From assembly GCA_947177375.1 (NCBI GenBank), contig CAMWUF010000001.1, positions 1-29,204 on the forward strand: a DNA stretch of 29,204 bases. Direction: 5' to 3'. A program made the position numbers and the translations under genes. The notes under the pieces are model-generated. The model was not told the origin of the DNA and did no database searches. It saw nothing but the letters and a program-made list of their open reading frames with translations. This DNA comes from an uncultured Ruminococcus sp. (GTDB taxonomy: Bacteria; Bacillota; Clostridia; Oscillospirales; Ruminococcaceae). Positions 9,179 through 16,651 of the stretch are shown one piece after another. Positions within the stretch are counted from its first letter, which is position 1. Each line of letters starts with the position of its first letter.

Positions 9179-9526
9179 TCACTCTGTTATGATATAATAA
9201 AATTGTTTTACAAGCTCATCATGGAGTTTTTCATTTTGGAACATGCGGATATTTAGGATAACATCTATTGCCATACAATATTTTTCCCATATATTAAACA
9301 TATCAATAACAGAGCTGTCATCAGCAGACTGTATATTATCAAGTCCATAAACATTAGATAAAATACTGCTAATTTGTTTTGGAGATAAACCATAACCAGG
9401 TGCAATTTCATAGAATGCAAACTGGATATAGGCAATCAAATACTGCATTACTATGTTGCTATAATCTGTGACTATATAGACAGAATCTTTATCCGAAAAA
9501 TGAATGCTCTTTATTTTATATATCAA
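9179..9526 (-). CDS. Hypothetical protein (about 115 aa), TTG start
   Basis: I do not recognise this protein. The open frame extends further upstream, but the supported start is TTG at 9526, seven bases after GAGGTG. Starting earlier would run through the opposite-strand gene at 9558. The product is soluble-looking and helical, rich in aromatic and aliphatic residues (SVYIVTDYSN, YLIAYIQFAFYEIAPGYG, MFNIWEKYCMAIDVILN), with no clear membrane segment or metal site. It precedes the giant helicase/methylase gene by 42 bases and is probably co-transcribed with it. Confidence 0.6.
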   Translation of the reverse strand: MIYKIKSIHFSDKDSVYIVTDYSNIVMQYLIAYIQFAFYEIAPGYGLSPKQISSILSNVYGLDNIQSADDSSVIDMFNIWEKYCMAIDVILNIRMFQNEKLHDELVKQFYYIITE

Positions 9527-9557
9527 AAATAAACACCTCACTTTAGGAGAAAATAAA

Positions 9558-10367
9558 ATGAATACCAAATTTGAAGAAGCAAAGTACATAAATGGGGCAG
9601 TTACTAGAATGTACTCTGCTGAAGAAATAACTGCGATACGCAATGAAAATACACAAAGATATAACGAAATAAAAGAATATCTTTTCTGCCCAGAATGCAT
9701 GCAACCAAAACTTATGCACAACCGATGTCAAAGTAAACAAGATTATTTTTCCACTTATCCTAGACAGTTTCATGTGGTAGGCTGTTCCTACGAATGTGAA
9801 AAAGCTACAAAGAAAATTTTGACATATTTAGGAGAAAGTAAAAATTTAAATAATCTACATACACGCCTCCAAGACTGTCTGCTTCTATTTATTAAAGGAC
9901 AAGCGGTTATAAATAATCCATGTATCATTTCCAAGCAAACAGATGTCCAGCTTTTAAAGCAAACCACTAATACACAGAATGCTTATGGAAAGCGGTACTA
10001 TATTCCAAGAAAACGTCTTACTGACTGTGTGGATCAAAGCAGTATTGACGATTTCAAAATTTTTTATGATACAGCAGAATTTAAATGGTATGAGGATGAG
10101 CATGGTGGATACTATCCTCATAGGCTTAATATCTATCATAACAATCGAGAAAACTTAATCTGTTCTTTGAGATTTTCTAATAACGTTTATGAGCATTTAC
10201 CATTAGAATACAGACAATTTGATGATGTATATTTTAGAGCGTTAATTGCTTTTTACACTAAACTAACAATTCATACTGATTCTGGAACAGAAAATAGGAC
10301 TTATTATGAGGGAATTATTAACTATTCACTAAAAATTACTTTTCTGGATATTCTTCCAATTGATTGA
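9558..10367 (+). CDS. Putative zinc-binding hypothetical protein, only intact plus-strand gene
   Basis: This 269-residue product is read opposite to all its neighbours. The start is ATG at 9558, preceded by TTTAGGAG at good spacing; an upstream ATG at 9504 lacks such a site. An N-terminal cysteine cluster is visible (FCPECMQPK near residue 44, then NRCQ, then HVVGCSYEC), suggesting a zinc ribbon, loosely reminiscent of the N-terminal region of CoiA-like proteins; that resemblance is only an impression. The remainder is mixed alpha/beta with no known motif. Its 3' end overlaps the convergent gene at 10329 by 39 bases. Orientation and context mark it as accessory cargo of the element, of unknown function. 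Confidence 0.75.
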   Translation: MNTKFEEAKYINGAVTRMYSAEEITAIRNENTQRYNEIKEYLFCPECMQPKLMHNRCQSKQDYFSTYPRQFHVVGCSYECEKATKKILTYLGESKNLNNLHTRLQDCLLLFIKGQAVINNPCIISKQTDVQLLKQTTNTQNAYGKRYYIPRKRLTDCVDQSSIDDFKIFYDTAEFKWYEDEHGGYYPHRLNIYHNNRENLICSLRFSNNVYEHLPLEYRQFDDVYFRALIAFYTKLTIHTDSGTENRTYYEGIINYSLKITFLDILPID

Positions 10368-10700
10368 ATTTAGCATGGTGATACTATCATTATTGCAAAA
10401 ATAGTCTCGCACGTCTAAAATATTTGCATAAAGATAACCATTTTTATCAGAAACACTTTCCTCTATCAAATTGTAATATGTATATGGATATTTTTCATCA
10501 GTATTTAGTTTCACAAATTGAATCTCTTCTGCTTCAACCCCAAATTGAAACTCCTGCACGAAAAAATCAATAACCTTATACTTATCTACTTGTTTTATAC
10601 AAACCATGCCAAGTAATAACAGCATTGTCTGCGGGTTTAGATTACCAACAATCAATGAACCGTAATTTGTGTTATCAGTAATAAAATAACGAAAATTCAT
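10329..10700 (-). CDS. Hypothetical protein (123 aa)
   Basis: I do not recognise this protein. It starts at ATG 10700 with only a weak purine-rich site (GAAAGAGAG) upstream. The product begins MNFRYFITDNTNYGSLIVGN, contains an amphipathic stretch (MLLLLGMVCIKQVDKYKVIDFF) and ends with a mixed polar region (YLYANILDVRDYFCNND). There is no signal peptide or clear catalytic motif. It lies 27 bases after a small membrane protein gene and converges on the plus-strand gene, overlapping it by 39 bases. Confidence 0.6.
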   Translation of the reverse strand: MNFRYFITDNTNYGSLIVGNLNPQTMLLLLGMVCIKQVDKYKVIDFFVQEFQFGVEAEEIQFVKLNTDEKYPYTYYNLIEESVSDKNGYLYANILDVRDYFCNNDSITMLNSINWKNIQKSNF

Positions 10701-10727
10701 TTGTTTTTCTCTCTTTCATGATATATT

Positions 10728-10961
10728 TTATTTGAACCATAAATTCCACACATTGAATTCTGGTTCTGTTGCTGTTGCATAGGCTACTATGACAGAAAAA
10801 GCAATCGCTGTCAGGGAGTATGCACCAGCAAAAATAGTATACAGAATAGTCCATAATTTTTTCTTCTTTGTTTTTACCACTTTGAACAAACGAAAAGACG
10901 AAATTATGCCATAAACTGCAATAACAATCCATAAAAAATTTAATATCATAGTTATTTTCAT
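10728..10961 (-). CDS. Small two-helix membrane protein (77 aa)
   Basis: The product has two hydrophobic segments, about residues 4-22 (MILNFLWIVIAVYGIISSF) and 37-61 (WTILYTIFAGAYSLTAIAFSV), separated by a very basic loop (KVVKTKKKK). This is a helical hairpin with a probable cytoplasmic loop. ATG at 10961 follows the stop of the preceding gene by three bases, and its own ribosome binding site is weak, so translation is probably coupled. An overlapping frame at 10675-11028 is a shadow. Function is unknown. Confidence 0.6.
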   Translation of the reverse strand: MKITMILNFLWIVIAVYGIISSFRLFKVVKTKKKKLWTILYTIFAGAYSLTAIAFSVIVAYATATEPEFNVWNLWFK

Positions 10962-10964
10962 TGT

Positions 10965-11174
10965 TCAATCTTTTTGTTTTTTGTAAAGCGGAATGTAGTA
11001 TATTCCTGAATATTTCCACCAACCACAAATATGTTTTGTGTCAACTTTTAATTTTGCATGCTTTGCTCTTTTTTCAGTGTAAAGTTTTGCATCACGCATT
11101 TGTTTTGCTGTTCTTGAAGTGTATACAGGTAGTCCACTTTTAATAATATTATTTCTAATTTCTTCTAAGTTCAT
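10965..11174 (-). CDS. Small basic hypothetical protein (69 aa)
   Basis: ATG at 11174 is preceded by AAGGTG seven bases upstream. The product is small, lysine-rich and aromatic (EEIRNNIIKSG, TAKQMRDAKLYTEKRAKHAK, CGWWKYSGIYYIP), with no membrane segment. It could bind nucleic acid or be a small regulator, but nothing in it proves this. It follows topoisomerase III by 26 bases and is tightly linked to the membrane protein after it. Confidence 0.6.
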   Translation of the reverse strand: MNLEEIRNNIIKSGLPVYTSRTAKQMRDAKLYTEKRAKHAKLKVDTKHICGWWKYSGIYYIPLYKKQKD

Positions 11175-11200
11175 GAAGTATCACCTTGCCATTTTGAAAA

Positions 11201-13519
11201 TTATTGTTTTTCGGTTTTCCATTGATAATAAGTTTTACCCTGATAATCATTTTGAATGACTTCTGGAAGAACAGTGGTTGTTTTGTTATTTGTTACATAA
11301 GAAATTTTTTTTCCAGAAAGCAACATTTTTACTTGTTTTTCAGTAAGTACTTTTCCATAAATTTTACCAATCATCATACCGCATTTTGAAGTACAATAAA
11401 TTCCATAATTTCCATTTTTGACTTCTCCACTGCACTTAGGGCATTTACCAAGGCTTTCATGCTCAGAGGAATCTCCATTATTTCCTGTTTTCCACTGATA
11501 ATAAATCTTGCCTTGATAGTCATTTTGAATAATTTCAGGGAAAACAGTTGTTTTTTTACTATTTGCTGTGTAAGAAATTTCTTTACCAGACAACAATTTT
11601 TTGACTTGTATTTCAGTGAGTACCTTTCCGTAAACTTTTCCAATTATCATGCCACATTTGGCTGTGCAGTGAATGCCAAATTTTCCATCTCTAACATCAC
11701 CGCCACATTTGGGACATTTTCCGAGTGTTTCATATTGAGTTCCAAAAGATATACTAGTATCTTCTGTGCTATATTTTTCACAAAGCATTTTTACAAATTC
11801 TGTAATATCATGCATGAATTTTTCAGAGGAATATTTTTGATGTTCAATTTGTTGTAGCTGCATTTCCCATTCCGCTGTGAGTTTAGGAGATTTCACTTCA
11901 TCAGGGACGACCTTAATTAAATTAATTCCTTTTTCTGTTGCTGTAATCTGCTTTTTATTACGAACGGCATAACCACGCATTACAAGCATTTCAATAATTC
12001 CTGCTCTAGTTGCTGGAGTGCCTAAGCCTTTTTTTTCAGTTTCGTCATCATATTCATCAAGTCCAGCGTGTTCCATTGCAGATAAGAGAGTATCCTCCGT
12101 GAAAGTTTTTGGTGGACTTGTCCAATGCTCAGATTTTTGTGCCGAAACATTGTTAAATTCCTGCCCTTGTGTAATTTCAGGCAATGTTTTTATATTTTCT
12201 ATTTCATTATCAGAATTTTTATTTTTTAGTGCCAATTTGATAGAAGTTTCAAATAATTTCCAACCGTTTGTAATAATTGTTTTTCCATTTGCTGAAAAAT
12301 TATTATTTTCGCATGTAATATCTACTCTAACAGATTCATACTTGTGTGATTCTGCGGTTGCCATGATAAGTTTTGCAGAAATCATCATCAAAATATTTTT
12401 TTCATCATTAGGCAATTCGTTTAAGTCAGTTTTCGCAATATTAGCAGTTGGAATAATAGCATGATGTCCAGTTACTTTTGCATTGTTGATACAACGATTT
12501 ACATTAACAGTTTGCGGAGTGCCAAACTGTGGGAATACCTGAAATATAATCTTTATCATATCGGTTGCTGTTTGTTCCATATCATCAGAAAGATACTGTG
12601 AATCAGTTCGAGGATAAGTAGACAATTTCTTTTCATACAACGATTGTAAAAAATCAAGCGTTTGTTTTGCAGTATAGCCAAATTGCTTATTTGCTTCACG
12701 TTGTAGCGTTGTTAAATCATAAAGTTTAGGTGGATTGACTGTTTTTATTTCTTTTTTAATTTCTGAAACAACTGCCGTTTTTCCATTTACCAAAGAAATA
12801 AGATTATTTGCCTTATTTTCATCATCAATACGTTCTGAACTAGCAATAAGACTGCCACAATCGAGTTCTACAGTAAAATATTTCTGTTTCACAAAATTCT
12901 TTACATCGTCATCACGCTTAACAATCATAGCAAGTGTTGGTGTTTGAACCCTGCCCAATGTCAATGCCTGACGATAACGGATAGAAAATAACCTTGACCC
13001 ATTCATACCAACAAGCCAATCTGCCTTACTTCTGCAAAATCCTGCTTGGTATAATGAATCATATTCAACAGCATTTTTTAATTTTTTCATGCCGTCTCTA
13101 ACTGCACTTTCTTCCAAACTGGAAATCCACAATCGTTTGACAGGTTTTCTACAGCTAGTTAAGTAATAAACATAGCGGAAAATACATTCTCCCTCTCTGT
13201 CTGCATCTGTTGCACAAATGATTTCATCAATTTTGTTGTCATGCATTAGATTCTTGAGTGTGTTGAACTGTTCCTGTGCATCTGGTTTTACCTTAAATTT
13301 CCAGTTTTCTGGAAACATTGGCAATTGTGAAAAATTCCACGGCTTTTCTGCCCATGCTTCACAGTAATCGTTGGGCATTTGTAAAGCAACCAGATGACCG
13401 AAACACCAAGACACAATGTAGTCATTTCCCTCTATATAGCTATTTTTGTTTATCGTTGCTCCAACAACAGAAGCAATGCCCTTTGCTACGGAGGGCTTTT
13501 CAGCAATAATAAGTTTCAT
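11201..13519 (-). CDS. topB: DNA topoisomerase III (type IA), element-encoded
   Basis: This 772-residue type IA topoisomerase would relax or decatenate DNA by single-strand passage. The Toprim motif is at the N-terminus (IIAEKPSVAKG, E7), the metal-binding DADREGE is at 105-111, and the active-site tyrosine is Y302 in LSTYPRTDSQYL. The C-terminus carries two tandem four-cysteine modules at about 599-679 and 690-772, each beginning LGKCPKC and containing CTxKCGM; these are zinc-binding DNA-contact units by family knowledge. The start is ATG at 13519 after GAGGA. Topoisomerase III is a regular member of Tn1549-like transfer blocks and probably supports processing or segregation of transferred DNA. 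All catalytic residues are present. Confidence 0.96.
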   Translation of the reverse strand: MKLIIAEKPSVAKGIASVVGATINKNSYIEGNDYIVSWCFGHLVALQMPNDYCEAWAEKPWNFSQLPMFPENWKFKVKPDAQEQFNTLKNLMHDNKIDEIICATDADREGECIFRYVYYLTSCRKPVKRLWISSLEESAVRDGMKKLKNAVEYDSLYQAGFCRSKADWLVGMNGSRLFSIRYRQALTLGRVQTPTLAMIVKRDDDVKNFVKQKYFTVELDCGSLIASSERIDDENKANNLISLVNGKTAVVSEIKKEIKTVNPPKLYDLTTLQREANKQFGYTAKQTLDFLQSLYEKKLSTYPRTDSQYLSDDMEQTATDMIKIIFQVFPQFGTPQTVNVNRCINNAKVTGHHAIIPTANIAKTDLNELPNDEKNILMMISAKLIMATAESHKYESVRVDITCENNNFSANGKTIITNGWKLFETSIKLALKNKNSDNEIENIKTLPEITQGQEFNNVSAQKSEHWTSPPKTFTEDTLLSAMEHAGLDEYDDETEKKGLGTPATRAGIIEMLVMRGYAVRNKKQITATEKGINLIKVVPDEVKSPKLTAEWEMQLQQIEHQKYSSEKFMHDITEFVKMLCEKYSTEDTSISFGTQYETLGKCPKCGGDVRDGKFGIHCTAKCGMIIGKVYGKVLTEIQVKKLLSGKEISYTANSKKTTVFPEIIQNDYQGKIYYQWKTGNNGDSSEHESLGKCPKCSGEVKNGNYGIYCTSKCGMMIGKIYGKVLTEKQVKMLLSGKKISYVTNNKTTTVLPEVIQNDYQGKTYYQWKTEKQ
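11204..11725 (-). repeat. Two tandem zinc-ribbon modules at the topoisomerase C-terminus
   Basis: The units begin at 11725 and 11452 on the minus strand, a period of 273 bp or 91 codons. Each encodes CPKC, then a second C-x3-C pair, then YGKVLTE, LLSGK and QNDYQGK. The two are clearly homologous but diverged, so this duplication is older than the one in the helicase/methylase gene. Confidence 0.85.
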
Positions 13520-13588
13520 CCTTTTTTCCTCTTTTCTTTTAGAATATTATTTTTTCTGCTTACTTAAGCAGAGGTTTACCAAATCATT

Positions 13589-13783
13589 CTATAAATACTT
13601 TAGCATTAACTTACGCTGTTCAACATATTCAGAATTTTCATATAATTCAATTGCTTCATTTATTACATTATTGTCTATACCTTTTAGCCAATCAGGTATT
13701 TCATCGAATTCGTTTAGTTTTAGAAATAATAATTTCTTTGGCAAACAACAAAGCATTTCTAACAGATATTTATGTTCTGACAT
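13589..13783 (-). CDS. Small hypothetical protein (64 aa)
   Basis: This short gene has a strong ribosome binding site (AAGGAGG) five bases before ATG 13783, which is the main reason to believe it. The product is leucine-rich and predicted helical (YLLEMLCCLPKKLLFLKLNE, then IPDWLKGID), ending in a charged helix. It lies 18 bases after the coiled-coil gene and upstream of topoisomerase III. In related elements this slot usually carries a DUF4366-type membrane protein; this product does not resemble one. Confidence 0.65.
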   Translation of the reverse strand: MSEHKYLLEMLCCLPKKLLFLKLNEFDEIPDWLKGIDNNVINEAIELYENSEYVEQRKLMLKYL

Positions 13784-13801
13784 TTTTTCCTCCTTATTTC
13801 A

Positions 13802-14173
13802 TTATAAAGTTTCTGTTTCATTTTGTTTTTTGGTATGTTCATGGTAAGCAACAGTTACAGCATTTACCATAGTATCTACGTCCAAAATATCAATTTTATC
13901 CTGAATTTGCTTGCTTAATTCCAGGATTTTTATAATCTGTTCGCCTGTTATGTTGCCATGTTTAAACCATGCGTCAGAAATTTTTCTCTGCAAATCTTCA
14001 TGATAGAGCTTGTCATAAATTGTTTCTAATTCCTTTATTTTAGCATTTTCCGACTTTATTTCTTCTGTGAGAGACTTAATTTTTTCTTTTTTCTTCTCCT
14101 TGGATTTTTCTAGTTTTTCTAATTCTCTCTGCACACTTCGCAGTGTGTAAGGTTTTTCTGTTTTTTCAATCAT
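13802..14173 (-). CDS. Coiled-coil protein, DUF4315-like
   Basis: A 123-residue protein with a long charged coiled coil over about residues 12-62 (LEKLEKSKEKKKEKIKSLTE and on), then a segment resembling a helix-turn-helix-like tail (HGNITGEQIIKILELSKQ). The family assignment comes from gene position between the CD1108-like protein and topoisomerase III and from the coiled-coil style; typical DUF4315 proteins are shorter. ATG at 14173 overlaps the previous stop (ATGA), with GGGGGA upstream. Function is unknown; a structural accessory of the transfer apparatus is plausible. Confidence 0.75.
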   Translation of the reverse strand: MIEKTEKPYTLRSVQRELEKLEKSKEKKKEKIKSLTEEIKSENAKIKELETIYDKLYHEDLQRKISDAWFKHGNITGEQIIKILELSKQIQDKIDILDVDTMVNAVTVAYHEHTKKQNETETL

Positions 14174-16308
14174 GTTTGTTCCCCCGCAACCATTTTTTCA
14201 AGTAAATCTTCTATTTCAGCTGGATATGCCAAACTACCACTATCATTACCAAATATATTATTTTCACCAAATTTGAAACTGCCTGTAAAAATTTCTTTTG
14301 GATTGTTTGGATGAATCGTATTCTGGTTAATCACGCTTAGAATATTTTGCTGATAAAACGCATAATCTGGTGCAAGTCTAACTGTATCATCATATTCAGA
14401 AACTTTCTGACTGCCGATAACTGAAAACTCTGTTGGAGAAACAGTTGCTGTTACTAGGTGTCCATAATTTTCTGTTCCGTCTGTACCAATGATACCGCCA
14501 GAAACACCAGCTTTTTTGATTTCTTGGCGTTCAGAATCTGAAAATACGCCTACGCTAAAATCTAAGTCGTTTGTATAGCAATTTGAAATAATTGCGTTCT
14601 CCGTGCCAGTGCTAGCTTCACCAGCAATACCACCAGCGGATACTTCGGTATATAGCGTAATTTTCCTAGCAAGACAACCTTGTATATTGCCTCCGTAATA
14701 TCCAGGAATTTCTTGTCCAGTCGGATTATATCTTTTTGCACCACTAGCACTGCCGACAATTCCACCTGCATTGAAAATATTGCCCTTTGCTGAAAATTGA
14801 TAAACTGCGGAGTTAATGACATTTGCTGGTTTTCCAGAAATTCCACCAGCATATAGAATGTAATCATCAAGATAGGCAGAAATTACGAAATTTGTAACAT
14901 AACAATTTTCAATTTCACCTCCTAATCCTGTAATTCCGCCAATTGCATATTCACCTTGTCTTGTCGGTTCTACAGGTTCAGTATCTTCAGATTTTTCAAT
15001 AATATTTCCATCTTCATTATATTCAACTAAATCAGGCGGTACGACTGATGGAGCAGTGACAACTTCTGTAGCTTGTGTTTCTTCTGTTTGTGGTTGACTT
15101 GCCAAAATCGAAGAATTTGAAACACTGCAATGTTGGATTAAGGTTTCTCCAGTATCATATCTTGTGCCATCTTCAGCAGTATAGCGATAGTTATAAACAG
15201 AACATGCAATAAAACCATAATCTTTATATTCTACTGTTTCAATTGTGGAATTCGTGATATTGACATTCTTAATTACCGCACCCGAAACTTTTCCAAATAG
15301 AGGACTGTCCAAATTTTCAATAGTATATTCACCACCATCATATTCAAAATATTCTGAATCTGGGTCAGACTTTAACTCATTGATAGTATCAATAGGTGTA
15401 TGACTAGCCCAGTCAGGAAAGACAATATCCGCAGTTTGTTTGAAATATCCCCTTGCTTTTTCTTTGCTCATAAGTTCCAACTGGTCGTAGTAATCAATCA
15501 AGTAAGGGTCGTCTCTTGTTCCACTTCCACCGCCATACTTGACAAGTACACGATATAACTTTGTATCTTCTGAAAAATTATAAGATTGACCACCATAATA
15601 TTCAATTTTTTTTGCATTGGGGTCAGTGCTAAATCCCCATGTATATCCAGATACATGACTAAAAAAGTCAGTTTTGTCAAATTCTGGCAAAGTAATTTGT
15701 GCTTTTCCGTCCACAACTACGCCTTTTAATTGCAAATCTTCTGTTGGAATAGCCGAGTAAGAACGGTCAATAGAAACTGTAATTTGTTGTGCTTCATTTT
15801 CAATTTCTTCTTGTTCAGGAATTAGCATACCATCTTCATTGACGGATTGCTCTGTTTTAGTTTCATCTGCAACAACATTTTCAGGTTTTGCTAGCATTTT
15901 TCCAACTCCGAAACTCATGACCGCTACAACCAAAAGACACCCAACAAAGCTAATGACCAAAGTAGGAGAAATTTTCATTTTCTTTTTTGCTGAAAATCTG
16001 CTTTTATCGTGAATGCAATCGATACTTAATTCGGATTGTCCACATTTTTCAGAAGTTTCGGTCAATTTTTCAAATTCTTCATCAGGTAGTGCAGCATTAA
16101 TATCACTTTCTGTGGCATAAACTATATAATCAGCCATAATCAATTTTGGCTTGTATTTTTGACGAAAATCCATATACTGATGATTTTCCAAAAGAATTTC
16201 TTTGGTCAGTTGTGGTATTTCGTCAGATGATAAACCGTTTAAAACAATAAATATTCTTGCTTCCTGTTCTTTCTTAGATTGAATGTGTATATCACAGAAA
16301 TAATTCAT
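14170..16308 (-). CDS. Large GLUG-repeat-like single-pass membrane surface protein
   Basis: The 712-residue product has a cytoplasmic N-terminal domain (1-110), one membrane helix (about 114-139, preceded by KKKMK) and a long extracellular region. From about residue 340 onward there are repeated glycine-rich motifs of the GLUG kind (GGITGLGGEIENCYV, YAGGISGK, NAGGIVGS, SAGGIAGE, SGGIIGTDG), which in known proteins form a beta-helix on the cell surface. There is no LPXTG sorting signal; anchoring would be by the membrane helix. ATG 16308 overlaps the preceding stop. A contact or adhesion role in mating is plausible but inferred. Confidence 0.8.
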   Translation of the reverse strand: MNYFCDIHIQSKKEQEARIFIVLNGLSSDEIPQLTKEILLENHQYMDFRQKYKPKLIMADYIVYATESDINAALPDEEFEKLTETSEKCGQSELSIDCIHDKSRFSAKKKMKISPTLVISFVGCLLVVAVMSFGVGKMLAKPENVVADETKTEQSVNEDGMLIPEQEEIENEAQQITVSIDRSYSAIPTEDLQLKGVVVDGKAQITLPEFDKTDFFSHVSGYTWGFSTDPNAKKIEYYGGQSYNFSEDTKLYRVLVKYGGGSGTRDDPYLIDYYDQLELMSKEKARGYFKQTADIVFPDWASHTPIDTINELKSDPDSEYFEYDGGEYTIENLDSPLFGKVSGAVIKNVNITNSTIETVEYKDYGFIACSVYNYRYTAEDGTRYDTGETLIQHCSVSNSSILASQPQTEETQATEVVTAPSVVPPDLVEYNEDGNIIEKSEDTEPVEPTRQGEYAIGGITGLGGEIENCYVTNFVISAYLDDYILYAGGISGKPANVINSAVYQFSAKGNIFNAGGIVGSASGAKRYNPTGQEIPGYYGGNIQGCLARKITLYTEVSAGGIAGEASTGTENAIISNCYTNDLDFSVGVFSDSERQEIKKAGVSGGIIGTDGTENYGHLVTATVSPTEFSVIGSQKVSEYDDTVRLAPDYAFYQQNILSVINQNTIHPNNPKEIFTGSFKFGENNIFGNDSGSLAYPAEIEDLLEKMVAGEQT

Positions 16309-16604
16309 TGCAAGTTGTCCCTCTCTTTCCTTCGTTCACGAACTATCATAATAGTACAAAATCCGCCTCCACTTGCCAGTATAACCAGGTCAGACCAGTA
16401 AAATTGCCATCGCATTATATTTTCTTTTTCTTCGGTTTCTTGTATTTCATTAATTTCAACATCATTAGAAGAAAAATCAGAATTTACTCTACTGAAAAGA
16501 AAATTGCACAATAAATAACACATTGTGATGATTGCAATAACGGTGAATAATTTATTCTTGTTAATAAAATTTTTAGCTATTTCAACACGCTTTGCATACT
16601 TCAT
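16305..16604 (-). CDS. Small two-helix membrane protein (99 aa)
   Basis: Hydrophobic helices are predicted at about 18-40 (LFTVIAIITMCYLLCNFLF) and 69-87 (WSDLVILASGGGFCTIMIV), joined by an acidic, extracellular-looking loop, with basic residues at both ends. ATG 16604 is preceded by AAAGGA at seven bases. The gene overlaps the GLUG-like protein gene by four bases, suggesting coupled synthesis and perhaps a complex. No known family is recognised. Confidence 0.75.
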   Translation of the reverse strand: MKYAKRVEIAKNFINKNKLFTVIAIITMCYLLCNFLFSRVNSDFSSNDVEINEIQETEEKENIMRWQFYWSDLVILASGGGFCTIMIVRERRKERDNLQ

Positions 16605-16651
16605 AACTACTTCCTTTCTCTCTAATTAAAGCCTTTTTTTTCACTCCTGAC

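Noticed and set aside
9527..9721. N-terminal extension of the minus-strand gene at 9179-9526
   Set aside because: It would lie entirely opposite the well-supported plus-strand gene, and the ribosome binding site supports TTG 9526 as the start.
10675..11028. 117-codon minus-strand frame overlapping the small genes at 10728 and 10965
   Set aside because: It has poor composition, no ribosome binding site, and overlaps two better-supported small genes in another frame.
13555..13572. Palindrome TCTGCTTA-CT-TAAGCAGA between the 64-codon gene and topoisomerase III, considered as a terminator
   Set aside because: On the minus strand it is followed by A-rich rather than U-rich sequence, and the loop is only two bases.
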